Positions 26,017 through 35,690 of a stretch of DNA of 64,000 nt are shown here, in pieces; position 1 is the stretch's first letter; the number at the start of each line of letters is the position of its first letter. The stretch is taken from contig NZ_JARKNC010000010.1 in the NCBI RefSeq assembly GCF_029360805.1, forward strand, positions 186,001 through 250,000, in the 5' to 3' direction. Made by a program: the position numbers and the translations under genes. The notes beneath the pieces are model-generated. The model was not told the DNA's origin, did not search any database, and saw only the letters and a program-made list of their open reading frames with translations. This DNA comes from Daejeonella sp. JGW-45 (GTDB taxonomy: Bacteria; Bacteroidota; Bacteroidia; Sphingobacteriales; Sphingobacteriaceae).

Positions 26017-27782
26017 TATTTTCCTTTCTTATTTTTAGAGCTGCTACTCGCTTCAGTGGCTGCGCGATATTTGCTGCCCTTGCGAAGCTCTGTTATTTGC
26101 TGCCGGTTTTGTTCCAGAACCTGCCTTTTTAACTCCTCTTCTATATAAACTTTGTTTAATTCTTCTTCCGCGGATTCAAATTCAGTTTTCAAAGCTTCGA
26201 TCTTAGCCTCAAGAAGCGACCGTTTTCTGACCAGTTCCCGGTCTTTTCTGCCGAGGGCATTGGTATGCAATATCCGGCCCGTTTGTTCCTGCAGGATCTG
26301 TGCCTCCCGGGCAGAGCCCGTAAGAATTCCCTCAGGGCCAAGATATACGTCGATAAGGTCGAGGCCTTTCTCAGTGATCACAAACTCGCGGACCTGGTTA
26401 GAATGAGCCATCCCCCTCGATTTCATGATGTACAAGCCGCGGTTGCGCTCTCCGTTTGATTCTATATCGCGGATAAGTATCCAGGCGTCAACCAATGAAG
26501 AGACACCCTCGTCTGTTTGCTCGTTGACAATGTTGTTCAGGCTCAGGGCTGTAAACAGAACCGTTATCTGTTCCGACTGAAAATAGTCGATCAGCCTTAC
26601 CAGCATTGATTTTACTTCACTGACCGATCCTACCGTGATCAGGTTTGTTATCGGATCCAGTACTACGACACTGGGCTTAAACTGCCTGATGGCTTTATGA
26701 ATAGCTACCAGGTGCATCTCCAATCCATATAAGGTCGGCCTGGAAGCATAGAATTGCAATAAACCTTTATTTACATGTTTTTGCAGGTCCATGCCGATCG
26801 ATCTCATATTACGGATAATCTGTTGCGGCGACTCTTCAAAAGCAAAGAAAAGTGTTCTCTCATTGCGCGCACAGGCGGCATTTACAAAACTGGCAGCAAC
26901 ACTTGTCTTACCGGTACCGGCAGTACCCGATACCAGGATGCTGCTGCCCCGGTAAAACCCGTCTTTCGTAAGCATTTTATCTAAAGCGGGTATTCCCGAT
27001 GACACACGCTCGGAAGAAACGGCCTTATCAAGGTTGAGTGATGTAACCGGTAAAACAGAGATCCCATCTTCATCTATAAGGAAAGGGTATTCATTTGTTC
27101 CATGGATCGATCCTCTGTATTTGACGACGCGTAAACGTCTTGTCGAGATCTGGTCTACAACGCGGTGGTCGAGTAGTATAACACAGTCCGATACATATTC
27201 TTCCAACCCTTGCTTGGTCAGGGTTCCTTCTCCACGCTCGCCCGTAATGATGGCAGTTACGCCTTTGTTTTTAAGCCATTGGAATAACCGGCGTATTTCA
27301 GCGCGTAGAATGGCCTCGTTTGTCAGGCCTGAAAATAAGTTTTCAATGGTGTCAAGTACAACACGCCGGGCACCTATGCTGTCAATAGCATAGCCCAGGC
27401 GAATAAAAAGGCCGTCGAGGTTATATTCACCGGTTTCGTGAATCTCGCTTTTATCAATATGGACGTAATCAAGCCGTATCCTTTTTTCGGCTTCGAGTTT
27501 CTTCAGGTCAAATCCCAGGGAGGCCACATTCGCCGCCAGTTCATCAGCTTTTTCTTCAAACGCCATGAATACGCCCGGTTCATTATATTCCATGGCACCC
27601 CTGACAATGAATTCCAGGGAAAATAATGTTTTGCCGCAGCCCGCGCTGCCGCAAATAAGAGTCGGTCGGCCGGTTGGTAATCCCCCTAACGTAATTTCAT
27701 CAAGCCCGCTTATTCCGCTGGGACTTTTGGGAATTGAAACAGCTTTAAATGCTTTTTGAGGTTGTTTCGCGTTTTTAACCAT
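26016..27782 (-). CDS. kaiC: KaiC-like clock ATPase/autokinase with C-terminal coiled coil
   Basis: 588-residue double RecA-like ATPase. CI has Walker A GSAGCGKT (45-52), catalytic Glu76-Glu77 and Walker B VVLD; CII has GTAGTGKT (286-293), Glu316-Glu317 and VVVLD. The autophosphorylation site of cyanobacterial KaiC (Ser-Thr) aligns here with Ser428-Ser429 ([10 protein letters not shown]). After residue 490 an extra tail of about 100 residues is predicted coiled coil (515-570) and ends basic. Such tails are known in KaiA-independent KaiC proteins. It leads the operon kaiC-kaiB-kaiB-kinase; no kaiA is present. An exact TATCTTTG -7 element is 48 nt upstream. Confidence 0.93.
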   Translation of the reverse strand: MVKNAKQPQKAFKAVSIPKSPSGISGLDEITLGGLPTGRPTLICGSAGCGKTLFSLEFIVRGAMEYNEPGVFMAFEEKADELAANVASLGFDLKKLEAEKRIRLDYVHIDKSEIHETGEYNLDGLFIRLGYAIDSIGARRVVLDTIENLFSGLTNEAILRAEIRRLFQWLKNKGVTAIITGERGEGTLTKQGLEEYVSDCVILLDHRVVDQISTRRLRVVKYRGSIHGTNEYPFLIDEDGISVLPVTSLNLDKAVSSERVSSGIPALDKMLTKDGFYRGSSILVSGTAGTGKTSVAASFVNAACARNERTLFFAFEESPQQIIRNMRSIGMDLQKHVNKGLLQFYASRPTLYGLEMHLVAIHKAIRQFKPSVVVLDPITNLITVGSVSEVKSMLVRLIDYFQSEQITVLFTALSLNNIVNEQTDEGVSSLVDAWILIRDIESNGERNRGLYIMKSRGMAHSNQVREFVITEKGLDLIDVYLGPEGILTGSAREAQILQEQTGRILHTNALGRKDRELVRKRSLLEAKIEALKTEFESAEEELNKVYIEEELKRQVLEQNRQQITELRKGSKYRAATEASSSSKNKKGK

Positions 27783-27830
27783 TTAATTTAGATATATATC
27801 TTGCAATAAGTTTTAGTTAATAATGATCAA

Positions 27831-27838
27831 CAAAGATA
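27831..27838 (-). promoter_or_regulatory. Candidate -7 element of the kai operon
   Basis: Minus-strand TATCTTTG, an exact TAnnTTTG match, 48 nt before the kaiC ATG. No TTG at -33. Confidence 0.45.
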
Positions 27839-28440
27839 TATCCTGTCTGTTTTTTCTTCCGCCCGGTATAAAACCCCATTTTTGTTTTTTTTTAATTTAA
27901 GTGCGGGTAATTATTGTATCCCGGTCATACCATTCGTTATTCTCCCGGTGTTCTGTCCTTATTACCATACTATGCCTTCTGAAAAACAGGTCAGTGTAGT
28001 CTTTTTGGTTCAAAAAAAAATCCCGTGGGGACGGGATTTCTTTTGTTGTTTAACTTTTAACTGAGGAAAAAGAACGATCTTATGGTTTAGAGGAATAAGA
28101 TACCAGGATAAGTGCAAAAAGCTTGCCAGCCGGATTTTCGGGATATCGCCGCTAAGTTTTTTGAGTTACTGAGATTTTACGCGGATAATAAACTTCTGTT
28201 AACGACATACGGGGCTGAGCCCTCTTGATGTCGGCGCCTTACATAAGATGTTCCGAACTCACTGATCTGCTTTGATGCCGCATTTGCATAGAATTAGGAA
28301 AAGGGTATTTGAAATATCATTTTAATTTTCTACTTTGTATTTAAAAGTACTTTATATTTAAATAGTTTATTGCTTGTGTTGCCAGCGCCCTTCTTAATCC
28401 GGATCTGGTAATGTACAGGTCTTTTGAGAATGGTTAATAG
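27839..28440. other. Gene-free region between kaiC and the DoxX-like gene
   Basis: About 600 bp with no convincing gene on either strand. It holds an orphan terminator hairpin (28018-28039), a structured stem (CGACAT 28203-28208 with ATGTCG 28228-28233, enclosing GGGC-TGA-GCCC) and a weak promoter-like pair before the DoxX-like gene (TTG 28309-28311, TACTTTG 28331-28337, 19 bp apart). A small RNA ending at the terminator is possible but not shown. Confidence 0.4.
28018..28039. terminator. Orphan bidirectional terminator hairpin
   Basis: AAATCCCGT-GGGG-ACGGGATTT, preceded by A's and followed by TCTTTTG. No gene ends next to it; the nearest is 235 bp away. Confidence 0.65.
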
Positions 28441-29154
28441 ATGAAAAAATTTGAAGAGTTATACCATTCCGCCAGAGCCGACAGATGGATGCAACGCTTT
28501 GCAGTGTTTTGTCGTGTCGCACTGGCAGCCAGTTTCATACCTTCAGGTTATGTAAAGATTATGGGCGAGCGATTCACCAGCCTCTCGTCCAACAACCCCT
28601 TAGGGCATTATTTCGACGCGCTTTATCTCACGGGATACTATTATACTTTTCTTGGAATTGTACAGATTATCACAGCGGTATTATTGCTGATTCCAAGAAC
28701 TTCCTTTCTCGGGGCACTTTCTTATTTCCCAATAATCCTTAATATAGTTGTTCTTACTTACGCCCTGCGATTCGACGGTACCCGGATCGTTTCTTTGCTT
28801 TTGCTGGCTAGCGTGTTTTTATTGGTTTGGGATTACAGACGTCTGAAGCTTATTTTCTCAGTTAGCGATAAGAAGGAAGACCATGCCGTCCAGGCAAAAC
28901 CGATGGGTAGAAAGACCCGCTTTTGGTTTTTCAGTGGATCTTTTTGTGCTGTAGCGTTTGTGATTGTTATAAACAGTTATTTATATGAGCTCCGTCCGGG
29001 CAACGCTATGGGCGAATGCCAAAGCCAGTGTGAGGATAGCAGGAACCCGGCTGCATGTGAAGCTTTTTGCGACTGCATACATAACGCGGGCCAGTCTCTT
29101 GATACTTGCTTGGCTATCTTTGATAAGGCAAAAGACGTTGTCAGGCGGTACTGA
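28441..29154 (+). CDS. DoxX-like inner-membrane protein with cysteine-rich tail
   Basis: 237 residues with four hydrophobic helices in the first 140 residues (AVFCRVALAASFIPSGYVKI, then LGIVQIITAVLLLIP, LNIVVLTYAL, LLLASVFLLV), the DoxX/MauE pattern, and a fifth helix at about 160-180. After this comes a periplasmic or cytoplasmic tail with six Cys (193, 197, 206, 210, 212, 223) in about 30 residues. DoxX proteins are small redox-linked membrane proteins, but this tail is not a standard part of them. It is monocistronic with its own terminator. Confidence 0.72.
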   Translation: MKKFEELYHSARADRWMQRFAVFCRVALAASFIPSGYVKIMGERFTSLSSNNPLGHYFDALYLTGYYYTFLGIVQIITAVLLLIPRTSFLGALSYFPIILNIVVLTYALRFDGTRIVSLLLLASVFLLVWDYRRLKLIFSVSDKKEDHAVQAKPMGRKTRFWFFSGSFCAVAFVIVINSYLYELRPGNAMGECQSQCEDSRNPAACEAFCDCIHNAGQSLDTCLAIFDKAKDVVRRY

Positions 29155-29221
29155 ACCAGTACCGAACCAAGTATTCTTGAATAGTTAAGTTCCCGGAAAC
29201 CGCGATTATCTTTCGCTTTGA

Positions 29222-29248
29222 AAGAGACCTCCGGGTCTCTCTCTTTTT
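29222..29248 (+). terminator. Terminator after the DoxX-like gene
   Basis: AGAGACC-TCCG-GGTCTCT followed by CTCTTTTT. The remaining 29155-29441 shows nothing else recognisable. Confidence 0.75.
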
Positions 29249-29441
29249 GGCTGTAATGCCAGTATCCTTAGTAAAGGGTTTAAGCCCTCAATTAATAAAA
29301 TATGCATGCTTGGTGTTGATTACACACTTTAATTGCGATATTGCTTTTGAAACTTAATCGAAATACCGGTTCTGATGTGTGGAGGCATTGAGTATTAACA
29401 CTATTAAACAGCTGCATATTACCTCTTAATAAATATAGCTA

Positions 29442-30746
29442 ATGAAGCACATGACTAATTACCGCTGGACCATTTGTTCTCTGGTATTCTTTGCAACCAC
29501 TATCAATTACCTTGACAGGCAGGTGATCAGTTTACTGAAACCCGTGCTGGAAAAGGAATTTTCCTGGAGCGAATCAGACTATGCAAATATCGTTGCTGCT
29601 TTTCAGCTTGCTTACGCGTTGGGTATGCTGGGGATCGGTAGTGTGATCGACAGGATAGGGAGCAAGATGGGTTATGCGATCTCTTTGTTCTTATGGAGCA
29701 TCGCCGCTATTATGCATGCTTTTGCCAGAACTACCTTTGGATTTGGCGCTGTCCGGGCAGCTTTGGGTGTAACAGAGGCGGGTAATTTTCCAGCGGCTAT
29801 TAAGGTGGTAGCAGAATGGTTCCCCAAAAAGGAAAGGGCACTTGCAACCGGTATCTTCAACTGCGGGACCAATATCGGGGCTGTCATCGCACCCCTGGTA
29901 GTGCCCTGGATCGCCATAACCTATGGCTGGCAAATGGCATTCATAGCTACCGGTGCAGTTGGTTTCGTCTGGCTCATATTCTGGTTTCTCATGTACGATT
30001 CGCCGGCTAAGCATAAACGCGTTTCGGAAGCCGAGCTGGCACATATTAACAGCGATCCTGATATGGACGCTGCTGTATTGGATAAGAATGAACCTGCCAT
30101 TCCGTGGACTAAGCTTCTCACTTACAAACAAACCTGGGCGTTTGCAGTTGGTAAGTTCCTGTCTGACGGCGTCTGGTGGTTCTTCCTGTTCTGGCTCCCT
30201 GCATTTTTAATTGCTGAGTATGGCCTTGAGGGTACGGAAATTAGTTTCCCTGTGGCAGTAGTATATATAATGGCAGGGTTTGGAAGTGTGCTGGGCGGCT
30301 GGCTGCCAATGTGGTTTGTGAAAAGCAAAGGCTGGAGTATGGTCAGAGCGCGGAAAACATCGATGCTCATCTATGCGATATTTCCATTGATGGTGATGTT
30401 TTCACAGGAGGCCGGCTCCTATAATATGTGGTATGCGGTCATAATCATTGGTATTGCGGCGTCTGCTCACCAGGCCTGGTCAGCAAACATTTTTACCACA
30501 GTTTCTGATATGTTCCCCAAAAGTTCCATCGGAGCGGTAATTGGGATTGGGGGAATGGTAGGTGGCTTCGGTGCTATCGCCGTCGCGAAAACTGCAGGGC
30601 TGCTTTTAGATTATTACCGGGCACTGGGCGAGGTAGAAACGGCATATTATATACTGTTCCTGTTCTGCGGAACAGCCTATTTGATCGCGTGGTTTTTAAT
30701 GTTCAGGGTACTGGTTCCCAGGATGACGCCTATTCAGGATCTATAA
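29442..30746 (+). CDS. MFS transporter, hexuronate/sugar-acid (ACS) type
   Basis: 434-residue permease with 12 predicted helices. The N-terminal half carries the anion:cation symporter family signature (INYLDRQVIS near helix 1, GSVIDRIGSKMGYAIS between helices 2 and 3, and RAALGVTEAGNFPAAIKVVAEWFPKKERA). This subfamily moves hexuronates, aldonates or related organic anions with protons (ExuT, GudP). It precedes two oxidoreductases of the Gfo/Idh/MocA type on the same strand, which fits import and oxidation of a sugar acid or polyol (inference). Confidence 0.85.
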   Translation: MKHMTNYRWTICSLVFFATTINYLDRQVISLLKPVLEKEFSWSESDYANIVAAFQLAYALGMLGIGSVIDRIGSKMGYAISLFLWSIAAIMHAFARTTFGFGAVRAALGVTEAGNFPAAIKVVAEWFPKKERALATGIFNCGTNIGAVIAPLVVPWIAITYGWQMAFIATGAVGFVWLIFWFLMYDSPAKHKRVSEAELAHINSDPDMDAAVLDKNEPAIPWTKLLTYKQTWAFAVGKFLSDGVWWFFLFWLPAFLIAEYGLEGTEISFPVAVVYIMAGFGSVLGGWLPMWFVKSKGWSMVRARKTSMLIYAIFPLMVMFSQEAGSYNMWYAVIIIGIAASAHQAWSANIFTTVSDMFPKSSIGAVIGIGGMVGGFGAIAVAKTAGLLLDYYRALGEVETAYYILFLFCGTAYLIAWFLMFRVLVPRMTPIQDL

Positions 30747-30823
30747 TTTAAAGTGAAATTGATTTTTTTCTGCTAATTTAAAAGCGGAATAATTCAGTTT
30801 CATCTTATCCTATTAATAAATGA

Positions 30824-30836
30824 CCGGCCTGGCCGG
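30824..30836. promoter_or_regulatory. GC-rich palindrome before the oxidoreductase pair
   Basis: CCGGCC-T-GGCCGG is a perfect 13-bp palindrome, 15 bp upstream of the ATG at 30852, in AT-rich surroundings. It could be an operator or a weak hairpin. Confidence 0.25.
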
Positions 30837-30851
30837 AAAAAATGAAATGAC

Positions 30852-32204
30852 ATGAGTAAAAAAGCAGAATCCCGGCGGGATTTTATCAGGAAAACAGTAA
30901 CCGGGGCAGCAGCACTATCCTTCGGTGGAATATTGCCCGGTTTCAGTGCAAGCAGTTACAACCGTATTCTCGGTGCAAACGAACGCATTAAGATAGCATC
31001 GATGGGAGTTAACTCCCGGGGTCTTGCGCTTGCAAATAACTTTGCAGCGCTAAAGGATTGTGAAATATACAATATCTGCGATGTAGACAGTCGCGCTGCC
31101 CAGGTTTGTATTGACAGCGTCCGGAAGATCCAGGGTACAAGCCCGACAGCAGTACCTGATTTCAGGAAAGCCCTGGAAGATAAGGATGTGGATGCACTTG
31201 TTGTAGCCGCGCCGGATCACTGGCATGCACCTGCAGCTTTGCTGGCCTCAGCCGCCGGAAAGCATGTTTATCTTGAAAAGCCATGCAGTCATAATCCTCA
31301 CGAAGGGGAATTGCTGATGGCGGCAGCTCTGAAATATAAGAATGTAATTCAGATGGGTAACCAGCGACGCTCATGGCCAAATGTGGCTAAGGGTATTGCG
31401 GAGCTTCACGCAGGAGTGATTGGCCGCCCCTATATGGCTAAAACCTGGTATACCAATAACCGGCCGTCAATCGGGGTAGGTAAGAACGTGCCTGTGCCAA
31501 CATGGCTCAATTACGATCTGTGGCAGGGCCCGGCTCCGAGAGTGGCTTATAAGGATAACCTGATACATTATAACTGGCATTGGTTCTGGCATTGGGGAAC
31601 CGGTGAAGCCCTGAACAATGGAACGCACATGGTCGACCTTGCCCGCTGGGGTCTTGGTGTTGATTATCCGACACAGGTTAGCTCCAATGGTGGTCGCTAC
31701 CGCTATCAGGACGACTGGGAAACTCCCGATACCCAGGTAATTAACATGGAATTTGGGAATAACTCTATGATCACCTGGGAAGGAAGAAGCTGTAACCCGC
31801 AAGCTATAGAAGGTGCGAGCGTAGGGGTTATGTTCTACGGTGAAAATGGCTCCATGCTGATCACCGGCGGCAATGCGTACACGATCTTTGATTTAAAGAA
31901 CAAGATCGTAAAAGAGGTGAAAGCTACTTCAGTAGTAAACACCAGCAGTCTGACAAGCCCTTCGCAGGCCCTGGATGCTTACCATCTTCAAAACTTCTTA
32001 GATGGTATCAAAGATGGTAAACCTCTTAACGCCGACATTGTTAGCGGACATAAGAGCACGCTGCTGGTGCAGCTGGGAAATATCGCACAGAGAACCGGAA
32101 GAGCCCTGGATATAGATCCATCAAATGGACGTATCAGGAACGACAAGCAGGCAATGAAGCTCTGGAAACGTGAATATGAAAAAGGCTGGGAACCTAAAGT
32201 TTAG
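30852..32204 (+). CDS. Tat-exported Gfo/Idh/MocA family oxidoreductase
   Basis: 450-residue NAD(P)-dependent dehydrogenase. A Tat signal (SRRDFIRKTVTGAAALSFGG) predicts periplasmic location. The Rossmann part has IKIASMGVNSRG and the family motif DALVVAAPDHWHAP followed by VYLEKPCSHN, with the catalytic Lys of the EKP motif. A C-terminal GFO/IDH alpha/beta domain follows. Substrate unknown; related exported enzymes act on sugars or inositols in glycan pathways. The next oxidoreductase starts 6 bp downstream, so they are co-transcribed. Confidence 0.88.
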   Translation: MSKKAESRRDFIRKTVTGAAALSFGGILPGFSASSYNRILGANERIKIASMGVNSRGLALANNFAALKDCEIYNICDVDSRAAQVCIDSVRKIQGTSPTAVPDFRKALEDKDVDALVVAAPDHWHAPAALLASAAGKHVYLEKPCSHNPHEGELLMAAALKYKNVIQMGNQRRSWPNVAKGIAELHAGVIGRPYMAKTWYTNNRPSIGVGKNVPVPTWLNYDLWQGPAPRVAYKDNLIHYNWHWFWHWGTGEALNNGTHMVDLARWGLGVDYPTQVSSNGGRYRYQDDWETPDTQVINMEFGNNSMITWEGRSCNPQAIEGASVGVMFYGENGSMLITGGNAYTIFDLKNKIVKEVKATSVVNTSSLTSPSQALDAYHLQNFLDGIKDGKPLNADIVSGHKSTLLVQLGNIAQRTGRALDIDPSNGRIRNDKQAMKLWKREYEKGWEPKV

Positions 32205-32210
32205 CAGTAA

Positions 32211-33581
32211 ATGAAAAGATCGATTTATATTTTAGGTTTAACTTCTGTCCTGGCGGGATCAGGATGCAGCAGTGATAATAAAAAGGAAGGCGTGCAGGAT
32301 TCGGCCACAGTAAAGCTGATCACCTTAGATCCGGGTCATTTTCACTCGGCATTGGTGCAGAAATCAATGTACAATGGCGTAAGCCCTGATGTGCATGTTT
32401 ATGCTCCTGAGGGACAGGAACTGCAGTCACACCTGAAGCTCGTTGATAATTATAACAAGCGGGAAACTGATCCCACCAAATGGAATGAGAAGATCTATAC
32501 CGGCGCCGATTTTTTTGAAAAAATGCTGGCCGATAAATCCGGTAACGTCGTAGTTATCGCGGGCAACAATCAAAAGAAGACCGAATATATCAGCCGCTCT
32601 GTAGATGCGGGCTTTAATGTACTGGCCGATAAGCCGATGGCCATAGATTCCGACGGATTTAATAAGCTGGTATCGGCTTTTGAAACGGCAGAAAAGAATA
32701 AGGTGCTGTTGTATGATATCATGACAGAAAGGTATGAGATCACGAGCATGCTGCAGAAGGAAATAGCAAACAGCCCGGAAATATTCGGACAGCTGGTTAA
32801 AGGCACCGTGGAAAATCCTGCTGTCGTTAAAAGAAGCGTGCATCATTTTTACAAGAATGTTTCGGGTGCGCCCCTCGTAAGACCGTCCTGGTTCTTTGAC
32901 GTCAATCAGCAGGGAGAAGGTTTGGTCGATATCACCACTCACATGGTCGACCTCATTCAATGGGCATGTTTTCCGGATAGTATCCTGGATTACAAAACCG
33001 ACATTGAAGTTAAAACTGCAAAGCGCTGGCCAACAACCATTAGCCGCTCGCAGTTTGAAGATGTAACTCAAAAGAAGGAATATCCCTCCTATCTGTCGCC
33101 ATACGTGAAGGGCGATTCTCTTGGCGTTTATTCGAATGGCGAGATCAATTACACCATAAAGGGTATCCATGCCAATGTTTCCGTGACCTGGGATTTTAAA
33201 GCTCCTGAGGGTACAGGTGATACACATTACTCCATCATCCGCGGAACTAAGGCAGACGCGATCATCATGCAGGGTAAGGATGAGGCTTATAAACCGGTTC
33301 TTTACGTGAAAACGAAGGCTGACCTGACCAAATTAAATGCAGTAAAGCAGCTTAAGGAGAAATATAAAGGTCTTGAGTTTAAGCCTAAGGGAGCAGGTCT
33401 GTGGGAAGTTTTCATCCCGGCAGAATACAAGGTGGGCCACGAGGAACACTTTGCACAGGTGACCAAAGCTTACCTGAGTTATCTTAAAGCCGGTAAACTT
33501 CCGGATTGGGAAGTTCCTAATATGCTTGCTAAGTACTATACTACTACGCAGGCCCGGGAAATCGCGCTTAAGAGCAAATAG
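32211..33581 (+). CDS. Lipoprotein oxidoreductase, Gfo/Idh/MocA type with putative oxidoreductase C-terminal domain
   Basis: 456-residue lipoprotein with lipobox LAGSGC (Cys19). The N-terminal half is a diverged Rossmann domain (VKLITLDPGHFHSALVQ, VVVIAGNNQKKTEYI, VLADKPMAID, where DKP replaces EKP). The rest matches the Bacteroidota 'putative oxidoreductase C-terminal' domain (VDITTHMVDLIQW). It follows the exported dehydrogenase by 6 bp and probably acts on the same compound. It ends directly against the stop of the convergent DUF3810 gene, leaving no room for a terminator. Confidence 0.85.
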   Translation: MKRSIYILGLTSVLAGSGCSSDNKKEGVQDSATVKLITLDPGHFHSALVQKSMYNGVSPDVHVYAPEGQELQSHLKLVDNYNKRETDPTKWNEKIYTGADFFEKMLADKSGNVVVIAGNNQKKTEYISRSVDAGFNVLADKPMAIDSDGFNKLVSAFETAEKNKVLLYDIMTERYEITSMLQKEIANSPEIFGQLVKGTVENPAVVKRSVHHFYKNVSGAPLVRPSWFFDVNQQGEGLVDITTHMVDLIQWACFPDSILDYKTDIEVKTAKRWPTTISRSQFEDVTQKKEYPSYLSPYVKGDSLGVYSNGEINYTIKGIHANVSVTWDFKAPEGTGDTHYSIIRGTKADAIIMQGKDEAYKPVLYVKTKADLTKLNAVKQLKEKYKGLEFKPKGAGLWEVFIPAEYKVGHEEHFAQVTKAYLSYLKAGKLPDWEVPNMLAKYYTTTQAREIALKSK

Positions 33582-34667
33582 CTAGTTGATCAGGCCTTCA
33601 CGGCGGTAATAGGCCATAGAAAGCCTGATCATCTTATTATAAGTCCGCATCCCCGCGGGTTGCTTATTGGCCTTCAGGTAATTATCATAAAAGATGCTGC
33701 TCAGCCGGGCAGCATCTCCCTGATATCTGGTCCAGTATTCGCGCTCTGTTTGCAGATCTTCAAGCACAGCAGGCAAAATCTTTCCCCGCATTTTTTTAAA
33801 AGCTATACTGTCGACCCGCCACACTTCGGCCATAAACTCTTGTGCAGCCAGATAATAGGCCGAATATTTCAATAGGGCGTTTCCGGATGATTTTCCTGCA
33901 ATGAAGCCAATGAAATTAGCTTCATCCTCAGCCCCGAATCCCATCTGATGGGCCATCTCATGACAGGCAACAAAAGGCCTCGTAAATACAGGCATTAAAC
34001 TATTGAAATGGGCTTCACCTGTAAAGGGATTGTAATACCCTGCAGTACCAAGATAATTCAACAACGGACTCAACAGGCTTTTCTTAGCTGCTGGCTTAAT
34101 AGCCGGAAGCGGCGGGTTAAATGTTTTCAGGCTGTTGATAGCTTCGACCGCAGGTTTTAGTATTTCCTGGTTTGAAACTGACATATCTTCGTTCCTCAGG
34201 ACCTGACGACTCGTATTTGCAGAATCGATAAGCATGGACGTGACGGTTAAAAGCTGTTCCTGGTCATATTCATAGTTCTGCAAACCCAGTCTCTCAGCGG
34301 CAGGCTGCCTGAAATAGTTAAGCGCCCACAGGAAATAAAATGCACAAACAGCGATCTGCAGTTTCACGATAAAGCCGAGGAACAGCAGGCCTGCGTGTCG
34401 AAATTCCTTTTTTGCCAGGAACCGCACCAGCCGGTAAAGTCCGCTTAGCAATAAGCCTATGATTATAATATACAGGAGATCGCCGACGCTAAACGGGACG
34501 TAGTTAAATAGAAATTGTACCCCGCCACGAATCAGCCTGTAGAGCCCCTGTGAGTAAAAGGCTTCAGTAAAGTCAGGATAGGCTTTCAGGCTAAAGATCA
34601 GGGCCAGGACAAGGGAGCATGCAGCTACCCATGTCAGCCCGCGTTTTAGTCTGCTCTTGTCACTCAT
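33582..34667 (-). CDS. DUF3810 membrane protein with HExxH motif
   Basis: 361 residues with three hydrophobic helices in the first 120 residues (VAACSLVLALIFSL, LLYIIIIGLLLSGLY, LQIAVCAFYFLWAL). The soluble part contains CHEMAHQMGFG (His-Glu-x-x-His) and a downstream EAN and EFMAEVWRVD, suggesting a zinc peptidase-like site. The domain is widespread in Bacteroidota but has no known role. It is single and convergent with the oxidoreductase pair. Confidence 0.85.
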   Translation of the reverse strand: MSDKSRLKRGLTWVAACSLVLALIFSLKAYPDFTEAFYSQGLYRLIRGGVQFLFNYVPFSVGDLLYIIIIGLLLSGLYRLVRFLAKKEFRHAGLLFLGFIVKLQIAVCAFYFLWALNYFRQPAAERLGLQNYEYDQEQLLTVTSMLIDSANTSRQVLRNEDMSVSNQEILKPAVEAINSLKTFNPPLPAIKPAAKKSLLSPLLNYLGTAGYYNPFTGEAHFNSLMPVFTRPFVACHEMAHQMGFGAEDEANFIGFIAGKSSGNALLKYSAYYLAAQEFMAEVWRVDSIAFKKMRGKILPAVLEDLQTEREYWTRYQGDAARLSSIFYDNYLKANKQPAGMRTYNKMIRLSMAYYRREGLIN

Positions 34668-34764
34668 TGTTGCAAAATAGATAATTCCGGCCGGAATTTA
34701 TGTTCATAGCGTATAGTGACAATTATTCTTACTTTTAGACGCTTTAATATAAAAGCTATACCAC

Positions 34765-35226
34765 ATGATTTCAATAAAGAACTACCAGGAGTTTGAAGCT
34801 TATCTGGGAAAAGATCTCGGCGTGTCGCCGTACCACAAGATAGATCAGCAGCAGATCAACCAGTTTGCCGATGCAACGCTTGATCATCAGTGGATCCATA
34901 CCGATGCTGCCAGAGCTGAAAATGAGGGACCCTTTAAAGCCACTATAGCTCATGGATATTTAACCCTTTCCCTGATCCCTTATTTATGGAAGAAGATCAT
35001 CGATATCCAGAATCTTAAAATGGAGATCAATTATGGCATAGAAGACCTGAGGTTCGGGCAGGCCGTGGTGGTTGGCAGCGAGGTGAGGTTAAGCGTAAAC
35101 CTTAAAGCGATTGCTAACCTGCGTGGGATAACTAAAGTGACTATCGGTGTAGAATTGCAGATAAAGGATCAAAAGAAACCTGCTTTTGCAGGTAACGTAG
35201 TGTTTCTTTACCATTTTATAGATTAA
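34765..35226 (+). CDS. MaoC-like (R)-specific enoyl-CoA hydratase
   Basis: 153-residue hot-dog fold hydratase. The hydratase-2 motif is present: FADATLDHQWIHTD with the catalytic Asp and His, followed by IAHGYLTLSL. The family adds water to trans-2-enoyl-CoA. It is convergent with thioredoxin, with 1 bp between stop codons. Confidence 0.88.
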   Translation: MISIKNYQEFEAYLGKDLGVSPYHKIDQQQINQFADATLDHQWIHTDAARAENEGPFKATIAHGYLTLSLIPYLWKKIIDIQNLKMEINYGIEDLRFGQAVVVGSEVRLSVNLKAIANLRGITKVTIGVELQIKDQKKPAFAGNVVFLYHFID

Positions 35227-35227
35227 C

Positions 35228-35530
35228 TCAGGAGCCTGCCTGCGCGTCAATTATAGCTTTTAACTGGCTTGCCTGGATTACTCCTGACTGGCGCCATTTA
35301 GCTTCACCATTCTTAAAAAGTATTAAGGTGGGAACGCTTTGGACATTATAATGCCGCGCGACCGCGGGATTTTTATCTATATCTACCTTAAGTATTCTCG
35401 CTTTGCCGCCAATCATCCCTTTTAGCTGTGTCAGGATGGGCGCCATCATTTTACAGGGGCCGCACCACTCGGCCGAAAAATCGACCAGAACGGGCTGGTC
35501 TGATCCTATTATCTCATTAAATGCTGACAT
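35228..35530 (-). CDS. trxA: Thioredoxin
   Basis: 100-residue cytoplasmic thioredoxin with the active site WCGPCK at about residues 22-27, cis-Pro in [11 protein letters not shown] and a C-terminal helix. Standard length, no signal peptide. It reduces protein disulfides. Confidence 0.92.
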   Translation of the reverse strand: MSAFNEIIGSDQPVLVDFSAEWCGPCKMMAPILTQLKGMIGGKARILKVDIDKNPAVARHYNVQSVPTLILFKNGEAKWRQSGVIQASQLKAIIDAQAGS

Positions 35531-35690
35531 AATTACTTTTTATATATGTTAATAATAGCGGCGATGGTAATTGGGTTTCAATTGTCTGTTAAAAACCATT
35601 AGCTGCAAAACAACGTATAAAGAATATACTTTTACGTAACTATTTTCAAGAGTATTTGTTTACCTTAATATTTTAGCCGTTACCCAGTAT

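Noticed and set aside
27882-28064. 60-codon open frame in the gap after kaiC
   Set aside because: It runs through the terminator hairpin and has no convincing composition or start.
32427-33227. 266-codon antisense open frame in the second oxidoreductase gene
   Set aside because: Long but antisense to a well-supported lipoprotein gene; it has no domain pattern and follows from codon bias.
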